Source of the DNA: a virus
IMG/VR virus record: IMGVR_UViG_3300020171_000005
Span: 1 to 64,000 of that record
Direction: 5' to 3' (one strand)
Length of the DNA stretch: 64,000 nt
Under the pieces are notes generated by a model that did no database searches, was not told where the DNA came from, and worked only from the letters and a program-made list of their open reading frames with translations. Shown piece after piece: positions 1 through 7,899 of the stretch. Position numbers and translations under genes: made by a program. How positions within the stretch are numbered: the first letter of the stretch is position 1; every line of letters starts with the position of its first letter.

Positions 1-2
1 AA

Positions 3-218
3 ATGAGACTACCAGATCTTAAACCGCAGGACCCTTCTATGGGGCCACCACTTCCCAAGGAACTTATGCTAATATGGCCTAAGGAACTAAAGGGCCCTCC
101 TATGTCATTATCCTACAGAGCCCAATCATATGCATCTTCTCTGTACCAAAAGACTTCTTTACCAGTTGATAAAATTGTAAACATGGCTAAACATTGGGTT
201 GAAGGTGTAGCAAGGTAG
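3..218 (+). CDS. Small protein with the GPPLP peptide motif
   Basis: No known family recognised. The 71-residue product carries the recurrent peptide of this element near its N-terminus (GPPLPKELMLIWP at about residues 14-26), followed by a second GPP. Because the window starts here, the ATG at 3 may be internal and the real start may lie upstream. It is the only motif carrier on the plus strand. Confidence 0.6.
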   Translation: MRLPDLKPQDPSMGPPLPKELMLIWPKELKGPPMSLSYRAQSYASSLYQKTSLPVDKIVNMAKHWVEGVAR

Positions 219-294
219 ATAAAAAGAGGGAGAATACTACCGGGTGAGGTCGACACCATTTACCTAAATAATAACGAAAGGAGAAACCAATAAC

Positions 295-528
295 ATGTTA
301 AGCTTGGATCAGATGGCCGCAAAAGGGCAAGCTAAGTTGTCAGCAAAAGCTTCTACCATGGCAGCCTCTTGGAATGCTGCTAAGGGCAGAATGGCTGCTG
401 GTTACGGCAACACCCCATTTGGACCAACCAGGAAGGCAGCTTACCAGGCAGGGATCAGCGCAGCCACCTATCATGCCCCAGACCCTGCGAAATGGGCAAC
501 TAACTGGATGGGCAAGATGCGAGAGTAA
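295..528 (+). CDS. Small Ala/Gly-rich basic protein, unknown
   Basis: The 77-residue product is rich in Ala, Lys and aromatic residues, with YGNTPFGPTRKAAY near the middle and a Trp-rich C-terminus. The start is set by AAAGGAG 11 bases upstream. It is followed by a strong intrinsic terminator, so it is probably the last gene of a well-expressed unit. No function can be assigned; a small virion or nucleoid component is one possibility. Confidence 0.7.
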   Translation: MLSLDQMAAKGQAKLSAKASTMAASWNAAKGRMAAGYGNTPFGPTRKAAYQAGISAATYHAPDPAKWATNWMGKMRE

Positions 529-564
529 TTGAGAATCTTACTATCTCAGTTTTAACTTAAAGAC

Positions 565-599
565 AGCTCCTCCCGAAAGGTAGAGGAGCTTTGTTTTTT
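565..599 (+). terminator. Rho-independent terminator
   Basis: Perfect 8-bp stem (AGCTCCTC / GAGGAGCT) with a 10-nt loop, followed immediately by TTGTTTTTT. It lies 36 bases after the stop of the 295-528 gene. Confidence 0.9.
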
Positions 600-643
600 A
601 GTAGTCAAATATGTTGCTAGAGCTATCACTAGACAATCCAAGG

Positions 644-696
644 GCTAAATTTAGCTATCTCCGATAGCTAATAGGTAGTCTAATATAGCTAGACTA
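644..696. repeat. Palindrome cluster between convergent genes
   Basis: Three palindromic elements in 53 bases: GCTAAATTTAGC (644-655), TAGCTATC-tcc-GATAGCTA (652-670) and TAGTCTA-n7-TAGACTA (676-696). The surrounding 600-720 is AT-rich and full of CTAG/GCTA. It lies between convergent transcripts and codes for nothing visible. Candidate roles are protein-binding site, replication or resolution site, or termination of the leftward operon. Confidence 0.6.
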
Positions 697-748
697 ACAA
701 GAGGCTAAACTTGAATTTGGGGAGAGCGTAGGATTGAAAGAGGTACAT

Positions 749-1723
749 TCATTGCCTCCTCAGGATCTTAAGTATCTCCTTGGCTCTGTCTGGATCTCCG
801 CTACATAACCTTGCCACTTGTACACATTGCCTTATATCTGAACCCTCCTGATTTTTAGCCCATACTGACTTAGCTATTTCCGCCGCTAATTCCTCAGAGG
901 AATTCTCCAATGATGTTAATACTTTAGTAGCAACCTTAATGAATTCCACTTCAATGTAAGGGTCAAACTTCAACCTAGTGAACCTGGACATAAGGTCCTT
1001 AGGTAACAGGTTAACTTTTATACCGGCAGCAAAGACCTTAGTGGTGAGCTCCATCATACGAGTCTTACCATACTTACTCTCTGAGATGATACCGGTGGCC
1101 ATGAGGCTATTAAGCACTCCAACGTGTTCTCCAGACAAGCGTTCCACTTCGTCAATCAGTAGAAAGGCAGGTTGGTAAACGAAGAGGAGATTAGCTAATC
1201 CGGCTTGGGTAGTAGTTTGAGCCAGACAGTAATATGCATCGGGTAAACGAGATAGCTCCATCAGGAATAACGTTTTGGCGCTAGCAGGTGGACCTGATAA
1301 CAGAAGGTGGACTGGCTTTGTGGCATCAATCGCGTACCTCACAATCGTTTTGATGTTATCGTGACCTACTATAACGTCAAAGAGGTTGTCTGGGACGACA
1401 CTAGGGGGTAACTCTAATGTAGGCTCTTCTAACGCTTTGATAACCTCAGTAACTAACTCAGGGTCCTTTACCTTGAAATGAGTACCTGAACGAGTAGCGA
1501 GAGTTATGTCCAAGACCTTCTCGGTGACCATCTTGTGGAGGGTGGGTACTGGTGTGTGGACTTGGAACCACTCCCAGCCGTAATACTTACCATAACCTGC
1601 CTCCTCATATGCCTTCTTTCCATCTTTCTCCGCCTCAATGGCCTCCTTAAGTACATCTACCCAACCTTCGTGTTGAGTTAGAAGCTGGTAGAGACGAAGC
1701 TTGTCTTCGGGATGTGGATTCAT
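749..1723 (-). CDS. AAA+ ATPase, RuvB/MCM-like
   Basis: 324 residues. After an N-terminal helical region of about 115 residues comes an AAA+ module: VGHDNIKTIVRYAID, Walker A GPPASAKT (about 144-151), Walker B LLIDEVERL (about 187-195) and a sensor/arginine-finger region around SRFTRL. The layout resembles RuvB and MCM-type hexameric motors that remodel or unwind DNA. The start is supported by GAGGAGGT and the recurrent ATCCACAT leader. It heads the distal end of the leftward early operon. Role in replication or recombination is inferred; the exact subfamily is uncertain. Confidence 0.75.
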   Translation of the reverse strand: MNPHPEDKLRLYQLLTQHEGWVDVLKEAIEAEKDGKKAYEEAGYGKYYGWEWFQVHTPVPTLHKMVTEKVLDITLATRSGTHFKVKDPELVTEVIKALEEPTLELPPSVVPDNLFDVIVGHDNIKTIVRYAIDATKPVHLLLSGPPASAKTLFLMELSRLPDAYYCLAQTTTQAGLANLLFVYQPAFLLIDEVERLSGEHVGVLNSLMATGIISESKYGKTRMMELTTKVFAAGIKVNLLPKDLMSRFTRLKFDPYIEVEFIKVATKVLTSLENSSEELAAEIAKSVWAKNQEGSDIRQCVQVARLCSGDPDRAKEILKILRRQ

Positions 1724-1746
1724 AATGTGGATTACCTCCTCTACTT

Positions 1747-2046
1747 CTAACGGACTTTTAAGTCTCGCTCGAACCCTATAGGTCCATAGACTTCTACTGG
1801 GTCCTCATGGTCGTCCTCTATCCACCATTCCCTAACTTTCTTTGCTGTAATCGGCTCATTAGCCACAATATAAACGCATGGACCATCCCACTTGAGCTGC
1901 TTAATGAACACTCCATTGATATACTCATCAAGCATCTGAGCCATCTCCTCAGCCGAGGTCTCATTGTCAATAGAGAATCTTCCTCTCTTATTACCCGATC
2001 CTAGCTTAATTGGTGGCCCCTCCCAGGGAGGTTGAAGTTTAGGCAT
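1747..2046 (-). CDS. Motif protein, N-terminal PPWEGPP peptide
   Basis: 99-residue acidic protein beginning MPKLQPPWEGPPIKLG, i.e. the element's recurrent peptide at the very N-terminus. The remainder (about 20-99) is a compact alpha/beta-looking domain with no recognised family. Of the motif carriers it is the one inside the early block, so the peptide is not limited to the virion region. Confidence 0.65.
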   Translation of the reverse strand: MPKLQPPWEGPPIKLGSGNKRGRFSIDNETSAEEMAQMLDEYINGVFIKQLKWDGPCVYIVANEPITAKKVREWWIEDDHEDPVEVYGPIGFERDLKVR

Positions 2047-2092
2047 GTTATAATTCCTCCTAATGTTATTGACTATAACTTACCCTCAGGTA

Positions 2093-2296
2093 TTACTCTC
2101 TCCATCCTATTCTTTTACTTGCTCTGACAGCTTCTTCATCACCTATCTGTGACTGTTTCTCTGCCATCTTTTCCTTGTAATAGCTACCCACTCCTCCTAT
2201 AAACATTGGGTCACCTACTGGTGCAGAACGCCAACGCGATAGAAGTTGCTCGTAACTTGCATCATCGATCCACTTCTTCATTTCCTCTGAGTTCAT
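2093..2296 (-). CDS. Small hypothetical protein
   Basis: 67 residues, charged and helical, no recognised domain. GGAGGAGAG lies 4-5 bases before the ATG. It is part of the leftward operon, between the motif protein and the XPF-like nuclease. Confidence 0.6.
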   Translation of the reverse strand: MNSEEMKKWIDDASYEQLLSRWRSAPVGDPMFIGGVGSYYKEKMAEKQSQIGDEEAVRASKRIGWRE

Positions 2297-2340
2297 TCTG
2301 AGCTCTCCTCCTTAAGCTACAATCGCCTCATTCATTTTAT

Positions 2341-2997
2341 TCACCTGTAGGCATCCTCCCTCCTCATCCAGTCGTAAATCATCTTGGCCTTGGATGGGCC
2401 AATAAGCGGAACTTGCTCCAACTCAGCCTTTGAAGCTCCAGCTACCCCTTGAAGTGTTACAAAGTTCTTCAGGAGAGCGGTTCCTAGCTTCTTAGACACT
2501 CCGGGGATGGGCATTAAACTGGCTACCCTCCGATCTGTGGAGGCCTTTCTAGCCACTAAAGCAGAAGTATGTTCTTCCCTTTGGTAGTACGCATAGAGTT
2601 GATTGATGCGTAGGAAGGCATGGTCACGGGATGTGGCTAGTTGGAACCTAAGTCCACTATCCTGAAATGTCTGAATAAGGTTCCAGAGGTGGCCCCAGGT
2701 GAGATGTTCCTGACCACCAATAAGAATGTCATTGGAACGCCGTTGCCACCGGTTGAAGACTAACAGGATGGGGATGTCCACTGTGTCGATAAGTTGGGCC
2801 AGTTCCCTGCGAGCATCCCCAAGACGAGAGGTGAGGTCACCCACGGTTTTAGCTTCTATCCCAACTGTTTTATCATCACTAGCGTGAAAGAAAAAGTCAC
2901 CAGCATCGAGATGTTGCCGGGACCATCCATAAGTGAGGAACTTCTCCACCCAATCTTTCCATAATTCCCCTCTTCCGTCTATTAACTTAGGTAACAA
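2341..2997 (-). CDS. XPF/ERCC4-type structure-specific nuclease
   Basis: 218 residues. The N-terminal half has the ERCC4 active-site signature as E48-A-K50-x3-D54 in GIEAKTVGDL, preceded by the GDF strand. The C-terminal 60 residues carry tandem helix-hairpin-helix motifs (IPGVSKKLGTALL and VPLIGPSKAKMI). This is the minimal XPF/Mus81 nuclease plus HhH2 arrangement, expected to cut branched or flap DNA. Its neighbours are recombination genes, suggesting processing of recombination or replication intermediates. Confidence 0.85.
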   Translation of the reverse strand: MLPKLIDGRGELWKDWVEKFLTYGWSRQHLDAGDFFFHASDDKTVGIEAKTVGDLTSRLGDARRELAQLIDTVDIPILLVFNRWQRRSNDILIGGQEHLTWGHLWNLIQTFQDSGLRFQLATSRDHAFLRINQLYAYYQREEHTSALVARKASTDRRVASLMPIPGVSKKLGTALLKNFVTLQGVAGASKAELEQVPLIGPSKAKMIYDWMRREDAYR

Positions 2998-3015
2998 CTC
3001 TCATCTCTCCTCTGC

Positions 3016-3094
3016 AACCGGGGGGCCTGGAGCCTCCCCCACTATTTCTCCAGCCCGGCACTCTCTAAGAGTTCTTGCACACCGCCCCCCGGTT
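3016..3094. repeat. Long inverted repeat with internal hairpins
   Basis: Perfect 11-bp arms AACCGGGGGGC (3016-3026) and GCCCCCCGGTT (3084-3094) enclose two smaller hairpins: CTGGAG/CTCCAG (3027-3032 with 3048-3053) and ACTCT-cta-AGAGT (3060-3072). It fills the 132-base gap between the DUF669-like and XPF-like genes and would form a branched structure in the leftward mRNA. No U-tract follows, so a simple terminator is unlikely. Confidence 0.6.
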
Positions 3095-3129
3095 TCGACT
3101 TCAAAGTTTGGGCTTTAAAGCACTGCCCT

Positions 3130-3645
3130 TTAGAATGGGGCTTCTTCTCCCCCGAGGTCCTCAATTTCTTCGGTAGCGGGTACAATACTTTGTATACGGG
3201 AGCGGGTCCTACCTTCAAAGGTCTGTTCTGTCCATACAGTTCTACAATCTGCACCCACACAGTCCATGGGGTCAAACCGGAACACCTTGTTCTCCTTGTC
3301 AATCTCGTAGGATACCCCCAAGGCCTCTAGCGTCTGGCAGATGTTCCACCAGGCCTTCGGTTTCCTTGAGCACCAGTACCGTCCCTCACGGTCCTCATAT
3401 TCGGGGTATTCAGGGTCACGAATAGCAAACTGGAACTCAGTCTGCGGCTCCCCCTTACTGGACAGAGACTCTTTCGGCTCCTCAATGCACTTGCTGAGAT
3501 AGGTTCCAGGTGGGAGACCACCAAACTCAGCTCCGTCTGGGATTGGTATTGCCCAGGCCCCTGGCCCTACAGTCTTCTCTGCAATATCTTCCCCCTCCAC
3601 TTCCTCTGCCCCCACTACCTCCATGTCCTTGCTTTCCTTTGCCAT
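3130..3645 (-). CDS. DUF669-like putative ssDNA-binding protein
   Basis: 171 residues: acidic N-terminus (1-25), a beta-rich core with PPGTYLSKCIEEPKES and FQFAIRDPEYPEYEDREGR, and an acidic tail ending EEAPF. The core and the acidic tail resemble phage DUF669 proteins, thought to act as ssDNA-binding partners of Sak4-type annealing systems. It lies directly downstream of a Sak4-like ATPase and a RecB-like nuclease, which supports this. Family assignment is from pattern only. Confidence 0.55.
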   Translation of the reverse strand: MAKESKDMEVVGAEEVEGEDIAEKTVGPGAWAIPIPDGAEFGGLPPGTYLSKCIEEPKESLSSKGEPQTEFQFAIRDPEYPEYEDREGRYWCSRKPKAWWNICQTLEALGVSYEIDKENKVFRFDPMDCVGADCRTVWTEQTFEGRTRSRIQSIVPATEEIEDLGGEEAPF

Positions 3646-3750
3646 GATGTTATTGTCCCTCCTCTATGAGTTTATTTTTGGTGGGCTCTGCTGTCCCAGC
3701 GGCTTATCCAAGCAGGTATTGGCGCCGAGCTCACCAGATGCGCCCTTGGG

Positions 3751-4725
3751 TTATTCTTTCTCCTTCTCAGCAATCACTACCTTAGTAGCCTGGGGCCTCA
3801 CAACCAAAGCCCGTGCCAGCTTCTGCTCTTGGGCACTAGGTAGGGATTTTTTGCCGTCTAAGGCCTCCAGGAAAGTCCTGAAGTTCGGGTTGATCATAAC
3901 CTTACATAGACCAGTCCGGTCCTTTGTAGCAATGGCCTCATGAGGTTGAGTGGTGAGGCAATAGTAGGTATTTGCTCCCCAATGGGCTATATAGCTGTAA
4001 CCTACCACTGAGAAATGGGCTGCGATTAGCTGCTGAAGTGACCCTTGGAGGCCTGGGTATATTTTAGTCCTACCGGTTTTGGGGTCATCATCAGCTTCAG
4101 AAATACAGGTTACAATCTTATGCATGGGGAGCTTTAGAAATGGGTCAAGGAAATGCCTGGTCATCTCAAGGAGGTTACCCCAGTTCTGAATGGCCATCCG
4201 ATGTTCACCCTTCATAGCTTCCTCCATGAATTTAGCCCCCACTCCCTCATTTCCAGAAAGTTCATAGTCCTTGGCAGCCTGTTGGAAGTCACCAAGACCA
4301 TCGAGGATTACTCCAGAGTAGCCAAGTGGGTTCCTCCTAAGACTTAGATACAGAGGCCATAACTGCTTCTCATAGTTAGTTATGACCTGGTAGTCATAGC
4401 CAGTCACCCCCCTCTGGTCAAGAGTCATGAGTTCATCTTCATTGAGAACGACATAAAGGACCTTAAGACCAGCCCCCACCATGTACTTGACCATAGTACC
4501 ACAGAACACAGTCTTACCAGCTCCACTATCTCCGTGGACTAAAATGCTCAAATGCTTAATTTTGTCCTTAGCACTCCTGGTCCTTACCTGTGGGACCTTG
4601 GCCTTAGGTTGCTCCTCTACAGGTGGCTGAGCCTCAGTAGGTTGTTCAGCCAGAACCACCTCAGGTTGCTCCTCCTCAGTCTTCTCAGCCGCTCTTTGTG
4701 TCTCAGCTCCTTCCTCTACCATCAT
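3751..4725 (-). CDS. Sak4-like RecA-fold ATPase
   Basis: 324 residues. Acidic, proline-rich N-terminal tail (1-50), then a RecA-core with Walker A GDSGAGKT (65-72) and Walker B GVILDGLGDF (D142). This matches the phage AAA_24/Sak4 group, ATPases that help single-strand annealing. The start region is ATGATG; GGAGGTGG favours either of the two Met codons (4725 or 4722). The stop of the upstream nuclease gene overlaps these codons, so the pair is translationally coupled. Confidence 0.8.
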   Translation of the reverse strand: MMVEEGAETQRAAEKTEEEQPEVVLAEQPTEAQPPVEEQPKAKVPQVRTRSAKDKIKHLSILVHGDSGAGKTVFCGTMVKYMVGAGLKVLYVVLNEDELMTLDQRGVTGYDYQVITNYEKQLWPLYLSLRRNPLGYSGVILDGLGDFQQAAKDYELSGNEGVGAKFMEEAMKGEHRMAIQNWGNLLEMTRHFLDPFLKLPMHKIVTCISEADDDPKTGRTKIYPGLQGSLQQLIAAHFSVVGYSYIAHWGANTYYCLTTQPHEAIATKDRTGLCKVMINPNFRTFLEALDGKKSLPSAQEQKLARALVVRPQATKVVIAEKEKE

Positions 4726-5543
4726 CCACCTCCTTTCTTGTCATGAGTATTCCGATATAATTCTGAGACTACATCATCCAAATCAACTCCCTGTACTTCT
4801 GCGTTACATAGTTCCCAATAATCACAATAGCATCTCTTCATGGGCATAGGGTACAGACGATCAGGTGGCGTAGTCAATATATCCTCCCCGATGTGGATAA
4901 ACATGTCCTTAAAGTAGTCTAGTTCATAGTTGGATCTCATGATGAGTTCTCTGTAGTATTTCATCTTACTGTATTCAAGGATATTATAGATAGTACCTAT
5001 TGAGTCAGAAACTATACACGAGGCTGCTGACTGGAGATCAATACCGAAGTCTCCAGAATGGTATCTACTCCTCACCTTATGTTCAAATACCATCAGTGTA
5101 TCCTCATCTACCTGCACTACGGCATCAGGGATTGCCAATAGGTGGATATTGGGAGTTAGTTCTACCTGTCGCCTAGCCTCTACCTGTACTACCTCAAAGG
5201 TATCCTTAGGTTGAGCACGCTGATGGTAGGTGGACAATAGCCTGGGTAGTACGGTCTCTATCTTATGCCACTCCTTAACCATCTTCGGCTTAGGATTCTC
5301 TCCCAATGCTATAGGCTTGGCCTTCTTAGTGGAAGCTTCTAGTTGAGTATCTATTAGCTCCTGGCTCCGGTTCTCACTGTCTACCCCGTAGTAGGCTGCA
5401 AGGACCTCACTCACTATGATACCTAATGAGAGAGGAGCAGTCTTTGTCAGGCGGACTAGGTGCCTATTGTAGCGCCAGTGATATGACCTACGACACCTAA
5501 CCCAACGGTTCAGCATTGTGGGACTAAGGACTATCTTGTCCAC
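4722..5543 (-). CDS. RecB/Cas4-like PD-(D/E)XK nuclease with Fe-S cysteines
   Basis: 273 residues. Active-site pattern IPD140 and E154-x-K156 followed by Q171. One N-terminal cysteine (C17 in WVRCRRSY) pairs with three C-terminal ones (C238, C240, C246 in RCYCDYWELC), the spacing style of Cas4/AddB nucleases that hold a 4Fe-4S cluster. With its Sak4-like and DUF669-like neighbours it forms a phage recombination cassette; it probably resects DNA ends to expose single strands. No cas1 or array is nearby, so a CRISPR role is not supported. Confidence 0.8.
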   Translation of the reverse strand: MDKIVLSPTMLNRWVRCRRSYHWRYNRHLVRLTKTAPLSLGIIVSEVLAAYYGVDSENRSQELIDTQLEASTKKAKPIALGENPKPKMVKEWHKIETVLPRLLSTYHQRAQPKDTFEVVQVEARRQVELTPNIHLLAIPDAVVQVDEDTLMVFEHKVRSRYHSGDFGIDLQSAASCIVSDSIGTIYNILEYSKMKYYRELIMRSNYELDYFKDMFIHIGEDILTTPPDRLYPMPMKRCYCDYWELCNAEVQGVDLDDVVSELYRNTHDKKGGG

Positions 5544-5709
5544 TTAACACCGCCTTAAGTCTATCTAGCTCCTGTTCGGAAACGTATGAGCGACCAGTTG
5601 GGAATTTCATTGCATGAATAAAACCTACCCTAGACCAACGATAAGCGGTCTTTGGGTTAATCCCCAATTCTTTGGAGACTCGAAATAAACTGTATCCCTT
5701 TTTAATCAT
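5524..5709 (-). CDS. MerR/excisionase-type HTH regulator
   Basis: 61 residues with a MerR/excisionase-like winged HTH: LFRVSKELGINPKTAYRWSRVGFIHAMKF, then a short wing and SEQELDRL. It overlaps the start of the nuclease gene by 20 bases. No Shine-Dalgarno is visible; a consensus promoter places transcription start only 3-4 bases before the ATG, so the mRNA is probably leaderless. It may regulate the recombination operon it heads, or act as a recombination directionality factor. Confidence 0.7.
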   Translation of the reverse strand: MIKKGYSLFRVSKELGINPKTAYRWSRVGFIHAMKFPTGRSYVSEQELDRLKAVLSGQDSP

Positions 5710-5718
5710 TACTAAGTA

Positions 5719-5747
5719 ATTATAACCCCTTTTATCCTGTTTGTCAA
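5719..5747 (-). promoter_or_regulatory. Sigma70-type promoter of the HTH/recombination operon
   Basis: On the minus strand TTGACA (5747-5742), 17-bp spacer, TATAAT (5724-5719). Both hexamers match consensus. Predicted start is near 5712, almost on the ATG of the HTH gene. Confidence 0.85.
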
Positions 5748-5901
5748 ATGGAGTCGTCCTATACAGATCAGCCCTAATGTTGTTAATAACACTAGAGCTG
5801 ACCTGGAGCTAAAGGGTAAGGGGTAAGGGAGTTGTCCTGGGGTCGCAGACTGTGATGTGCCACTGCTACTGGTGCGCGACTCTCCGCTCTTCCCCAAGCT
5901 A

Positions 5902-6198
5902 TTATTCCTCTGCTGCTACCTCCTCTGCTGCCGCCTTCTCGGCCTTGGCTTTCTCGCTTCCAGCCTTAGCGGCCTTGATCTTGGCAATCACCGCATTCAC
6001 TTCACCTGGAGGGAACGCCCACCGAGCTCTCTTCTGGTCCTCACCCCGGACGTCAAGCTTTCTCAGGATAGACCGGGCCTCTCGAGGCTCCATGCCAATC
6101 TTCTTGGCGATGTCCTTGAGGGATACCATCTCCGGCTCTGCGGGTTTCTCCTTGGGTTTCTCCTCGGGTTTTTCTGTTTTCTTCGCTGCCTCTGCCAT
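5902..6198 (-). CDS. Small protein with the recurrent HTH-like domain
   Basis: 98 residues. Lys/Glu/Pro-rich N-terminus (1-23), a 50-residue domain (MVSLKDIAKKIGMEPREARS, then ILRKLD and WAFPPGEV), and an Ala/Glu/Lys coiled tail. The middle domain looks like an HTH: residues equivalent to Asp-Ile-Ala, Arg-x2-Leu-Arg and a buried Trp. The same pattern occurs in the proteins at 6562-7155, 9978-11153 and 16030-16335. DNA binding is inferred. It has its own promoter and the ATCCACAT leader. Confidence 0.7.
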   Translation of the reverse strand: MAEAAKKTEKPEEKPKEKPAEPEMVSLKDIAKKIGMEPREARSILRKLDVRGEDQKRARWAFPPGEVNAVIAKIKAAKAGSEKAKAEKAAAEEVAAEE

Positions 6199-6253
6199 GA
6201 TGTGGATTATCCTCCTTTGTTAAGATTTGAGATTCTTAATCTCTATTACTCTC

Positions 6254-6282
6254 ATTGTAACACACAACATCCTCGTTGTCAA
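6254..6282 (-). promoter_or_regulatory. Sigma70-type promoter
   Basis: TTGACA (6282-6277), 17-bp spacer, TACAAT (6259-6254) on the minus strand, about 50 bases before the predicted DNA-binding gene that starts at 6198. Confidence 0.8.
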
Positions 6283-6368
6283 TGTTAAAATTAAACTGGA
6301 ATCTAAACGGGCTGTAACCTCCAAGTAACCTAACTAGATGTAGACCTCAACCTTCTGGTTTACTTCTA

Positions 6369-6557
6369 TCATAACTTACCTCCCTTCGTTTTCTGAGCTA
6401 TGGCACGGATAGCCCTCAATTCCTCATGAGCTTTACTGCGGAGAGCCTGCAATTGTTCCTGTAATGTAGCTCTAGCCTTTTCTCTTGCCTCATGAGCTTG
6501 TTTGTCTATCTTGGCCATAGTCCCTTTGTATTGCAGATATACCTCATCCCTTGTCAA
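6369..6557 (-). CDS. Small coiled-coil protein
   Basis: 62 residues, almost entirely a charged amphipathic helix (Ala, Glu, Lys, Arg, Gln) from residue 10 to 55. No catalytic motif. Starts 5 bases after the zinc-ribbon gene ends. Confidence 0.6.
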   Translation of the reverse strand: MTRDEVYLQYKGTMAKIDKQAHEAREKARATLQEQLQALRSKAHEELRAIRAIAQKTKGGKL

Positions 6558-6561
6558 CCCT

Positions 6562-7155
6562 TTACCTCCTGAAGTTCTTAGCTATCTCCTCGGCTTCAGT
6601 CTCAGAGAAGAACCAAGAGCTCCCCGCTTCTTCTGCCTTTCTCCAACCTACTTTCCTAAGCCAGGACCTAAGTTTTTTAGGTTCTACCTTAAGGTTATCG
6701 GCCAAGGTAGACAGAGGAACTGCTCCCGATGGAATAGGCCTTGAGACCCTTGGAGTTCTCTGATAGGTAGGTGCACTCCCCCTGGGTCTTCTGGTCCTAC
6801 CAGTTCCAGCTGGTGCACGATAGTCCATGAGCTCAAACTTGCCCCTGGGGCGGATACTCTCATTGGGGACTATCCTTCCACACTGTAAGCACTTCCACCC
6901 AGTCTTAGTCTTGTAAACAGTAGAAACATAGCTCTCAAACTTACAATGGGGACAAGTATAATCGAAGCCGAATTCAGATGGGTTTATCCCTTCCATAGGT
7001 GGTTCCTCCTGAGTAATTGAGATTATAGAGCTCCCTTCATGTCTTAGTCCCCAAGCCACACCACAGCGGTCACATGACCTGTGGACTAATGCGAACTCCT
7101 TATGTTGCTCTATCTCTCCTAGAAGGAGAGATATTCCACAGACGGGACAAAACAT
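6562..7155 (-). CDS. Zinc-ribbon protein with C-terminal HTH-like domain
   Basis: 197 residues. Three CxxC-type pairs are visible: MFCPVC at the N-terminus with CDRC at about 28-31, then TCPHC and KCLQCG forming a zinc ribbon at about 67-95. A basic, Pro/Arg-rich linker leads to the recurrent HTH-like domain (VPLSTLADNLKVEPKKLRSW, then LRKVGW) at the C-terminus. Zinc ribbon plus HTH suggests nucleic-acid binding and possible transcription control of phage genes. Confidence 0.7.
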   Translation of the reverse strand: MFCPVCGISLLLGEIEQHKEFALVHRSCDRCGVAWGLRHEGSSIISITQEEPPMEGINPSEFGFDYTCPHCKFESYVSTVYKTKTGWKCLQCGRIVPNESIRPRGKFELMDYRAPAGTGRTRRPRGSAPTYQRTPRVSRPIPSGAVPLSTLADNLKVEPKKLRSWLRKVGWRKAEEAGSSWFFSETEAEEIAKNFRR

Positions 7156-7172
7156 TACTAAAGGCCCCCCTT

Positions 7173-7412
7173 TTAGGTTACTGCCTGGGCTTTTCTTGCT
7201 TCGGCTCTCCTCTTCCTCCTCTCTACTCTCTTGGACTTCTTTAACTCCGTCTGTTGGGACTTGAGTTCAGCGAGCTTTGTTTCACCATCAGCTTGGGTCT
7301 CGGGGTTGTTGAGAAGTTGCCTGAGGATACTATGGTTAGCACCATCACATCCGCAAGTACACTCCTCTCGCTTAGCAGTTTGACATTGAACCGGATTTGT
7401 ACATTCTGGCAT
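7173..7412 (-). CDS. Cys-rich small protein with basic tail
   Basis: 79 residues from the ATG at 7412. The N-terminus has clustered cysteines (CTNPVQC and CTCGC), the C-terminus is Lys/Arg-rich. The upstream AAAGGAGGTGATCCA is complementary over 15 bases to the usual 3' end of bacterial 16S rRNA, unusually extended. This start is preferred over the GTG at 7424, which sits inside the ribosome-binding site. Confidence 0.6.
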   Translation of the reverse strand: MPECTNPVQCQTAKREECTCGCDGANHSILRQLLNNPETQADGETKLAELKSQQTELKKSKRVERRKRRAEARKAQAVT

Positions 7413-7430
7413 GATGTGGATCACCTCCTT

Positions 7431-7883
7431 TTAACATTTATACACTTCAAATACTTTCTTGAGGGTGGGGTCATTCTTAAGATCCTTTATAGGACCAGAA
7501 CCTGGCTTCCAATCCTTCTTGAGGAGTGAGCTCATGAACAATATAGCAGGAACTATAAATTCCCTGCCTAGTTCCATGTCACTCCTTACCAAAGCGGATA
7601 CCTGAGTAATGATATCCTTAGCAGTAGGGACATAATTCCCACGGACCCTAACCAATTGTAGGAAGGACCTGCCTGGCCTCATGTTACCGCCTTCCCAAAT
7701 CTCCATAACATTGGGATACTGAAGAGACCCAACCCTATTCCTACACTTAGGGCACTTGAAAGAGACTCTTGGGTTACCGTTGTAACCGTGGTACTTTCGG
7801 GGGTAGGACCTCTTAAGTTCCTCAGGGGCCCATACTTCTCCGCACTGGTGACATAGGTATCTAAAGGATATTATCCTTGTCAT
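7431..7883 (-). CDS. Zinc-ribbon protein, unknown
   Basis: 150 residues starting MTRIISFRYLCHQCGEVW at 7883, where GGAGG and the ATCCACAT leader precede the ATG; the longer reading frame upstream is not used. Cysteine pairs CHQC (about 11-14) and CPKC (about 44-47) suggest a zinc ribbon. The C-terminal half is helical. Function unknown. Confidence 0.65.
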   Translation of the reverse strand: MTRIISFRYLCHQCGEVWAPEELKRSYPRKYHGYNGNPRVSFKCPKCRNRVGSLQYPNVMEIWEGGNMRPGRSFLQLVRVRGNYVPTAKDIITQVSALVRSDMELGREFIVPAILFMSSLLKKDWKPGSGPIKDLKNDPTLKKVFEVYKC

Positions 7884-7899
7884 AATGTGGATCCCTCCT

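Noticed and set aside
3042-3302. 86-residue minus-strand frame
   Set aside because: It overlaps the DUF669-like gene in another frame and runs through the inverted repeat; no ribosome-binding site and biased composition.
4722-5543. CRISPR-associated Cas4
   Set aside because: No cas1, cas2 or array in the window; its Sak4-like and DUF669-like neighbours explain it as a phage recombination nuclease.
5712-5897. 61-residue minus-strand frame between the HTH genes
   Set aside because: It spans the consensus promoter of the HTH gene and has low-complexity Ser/Thr content, so it is not considered a gene.
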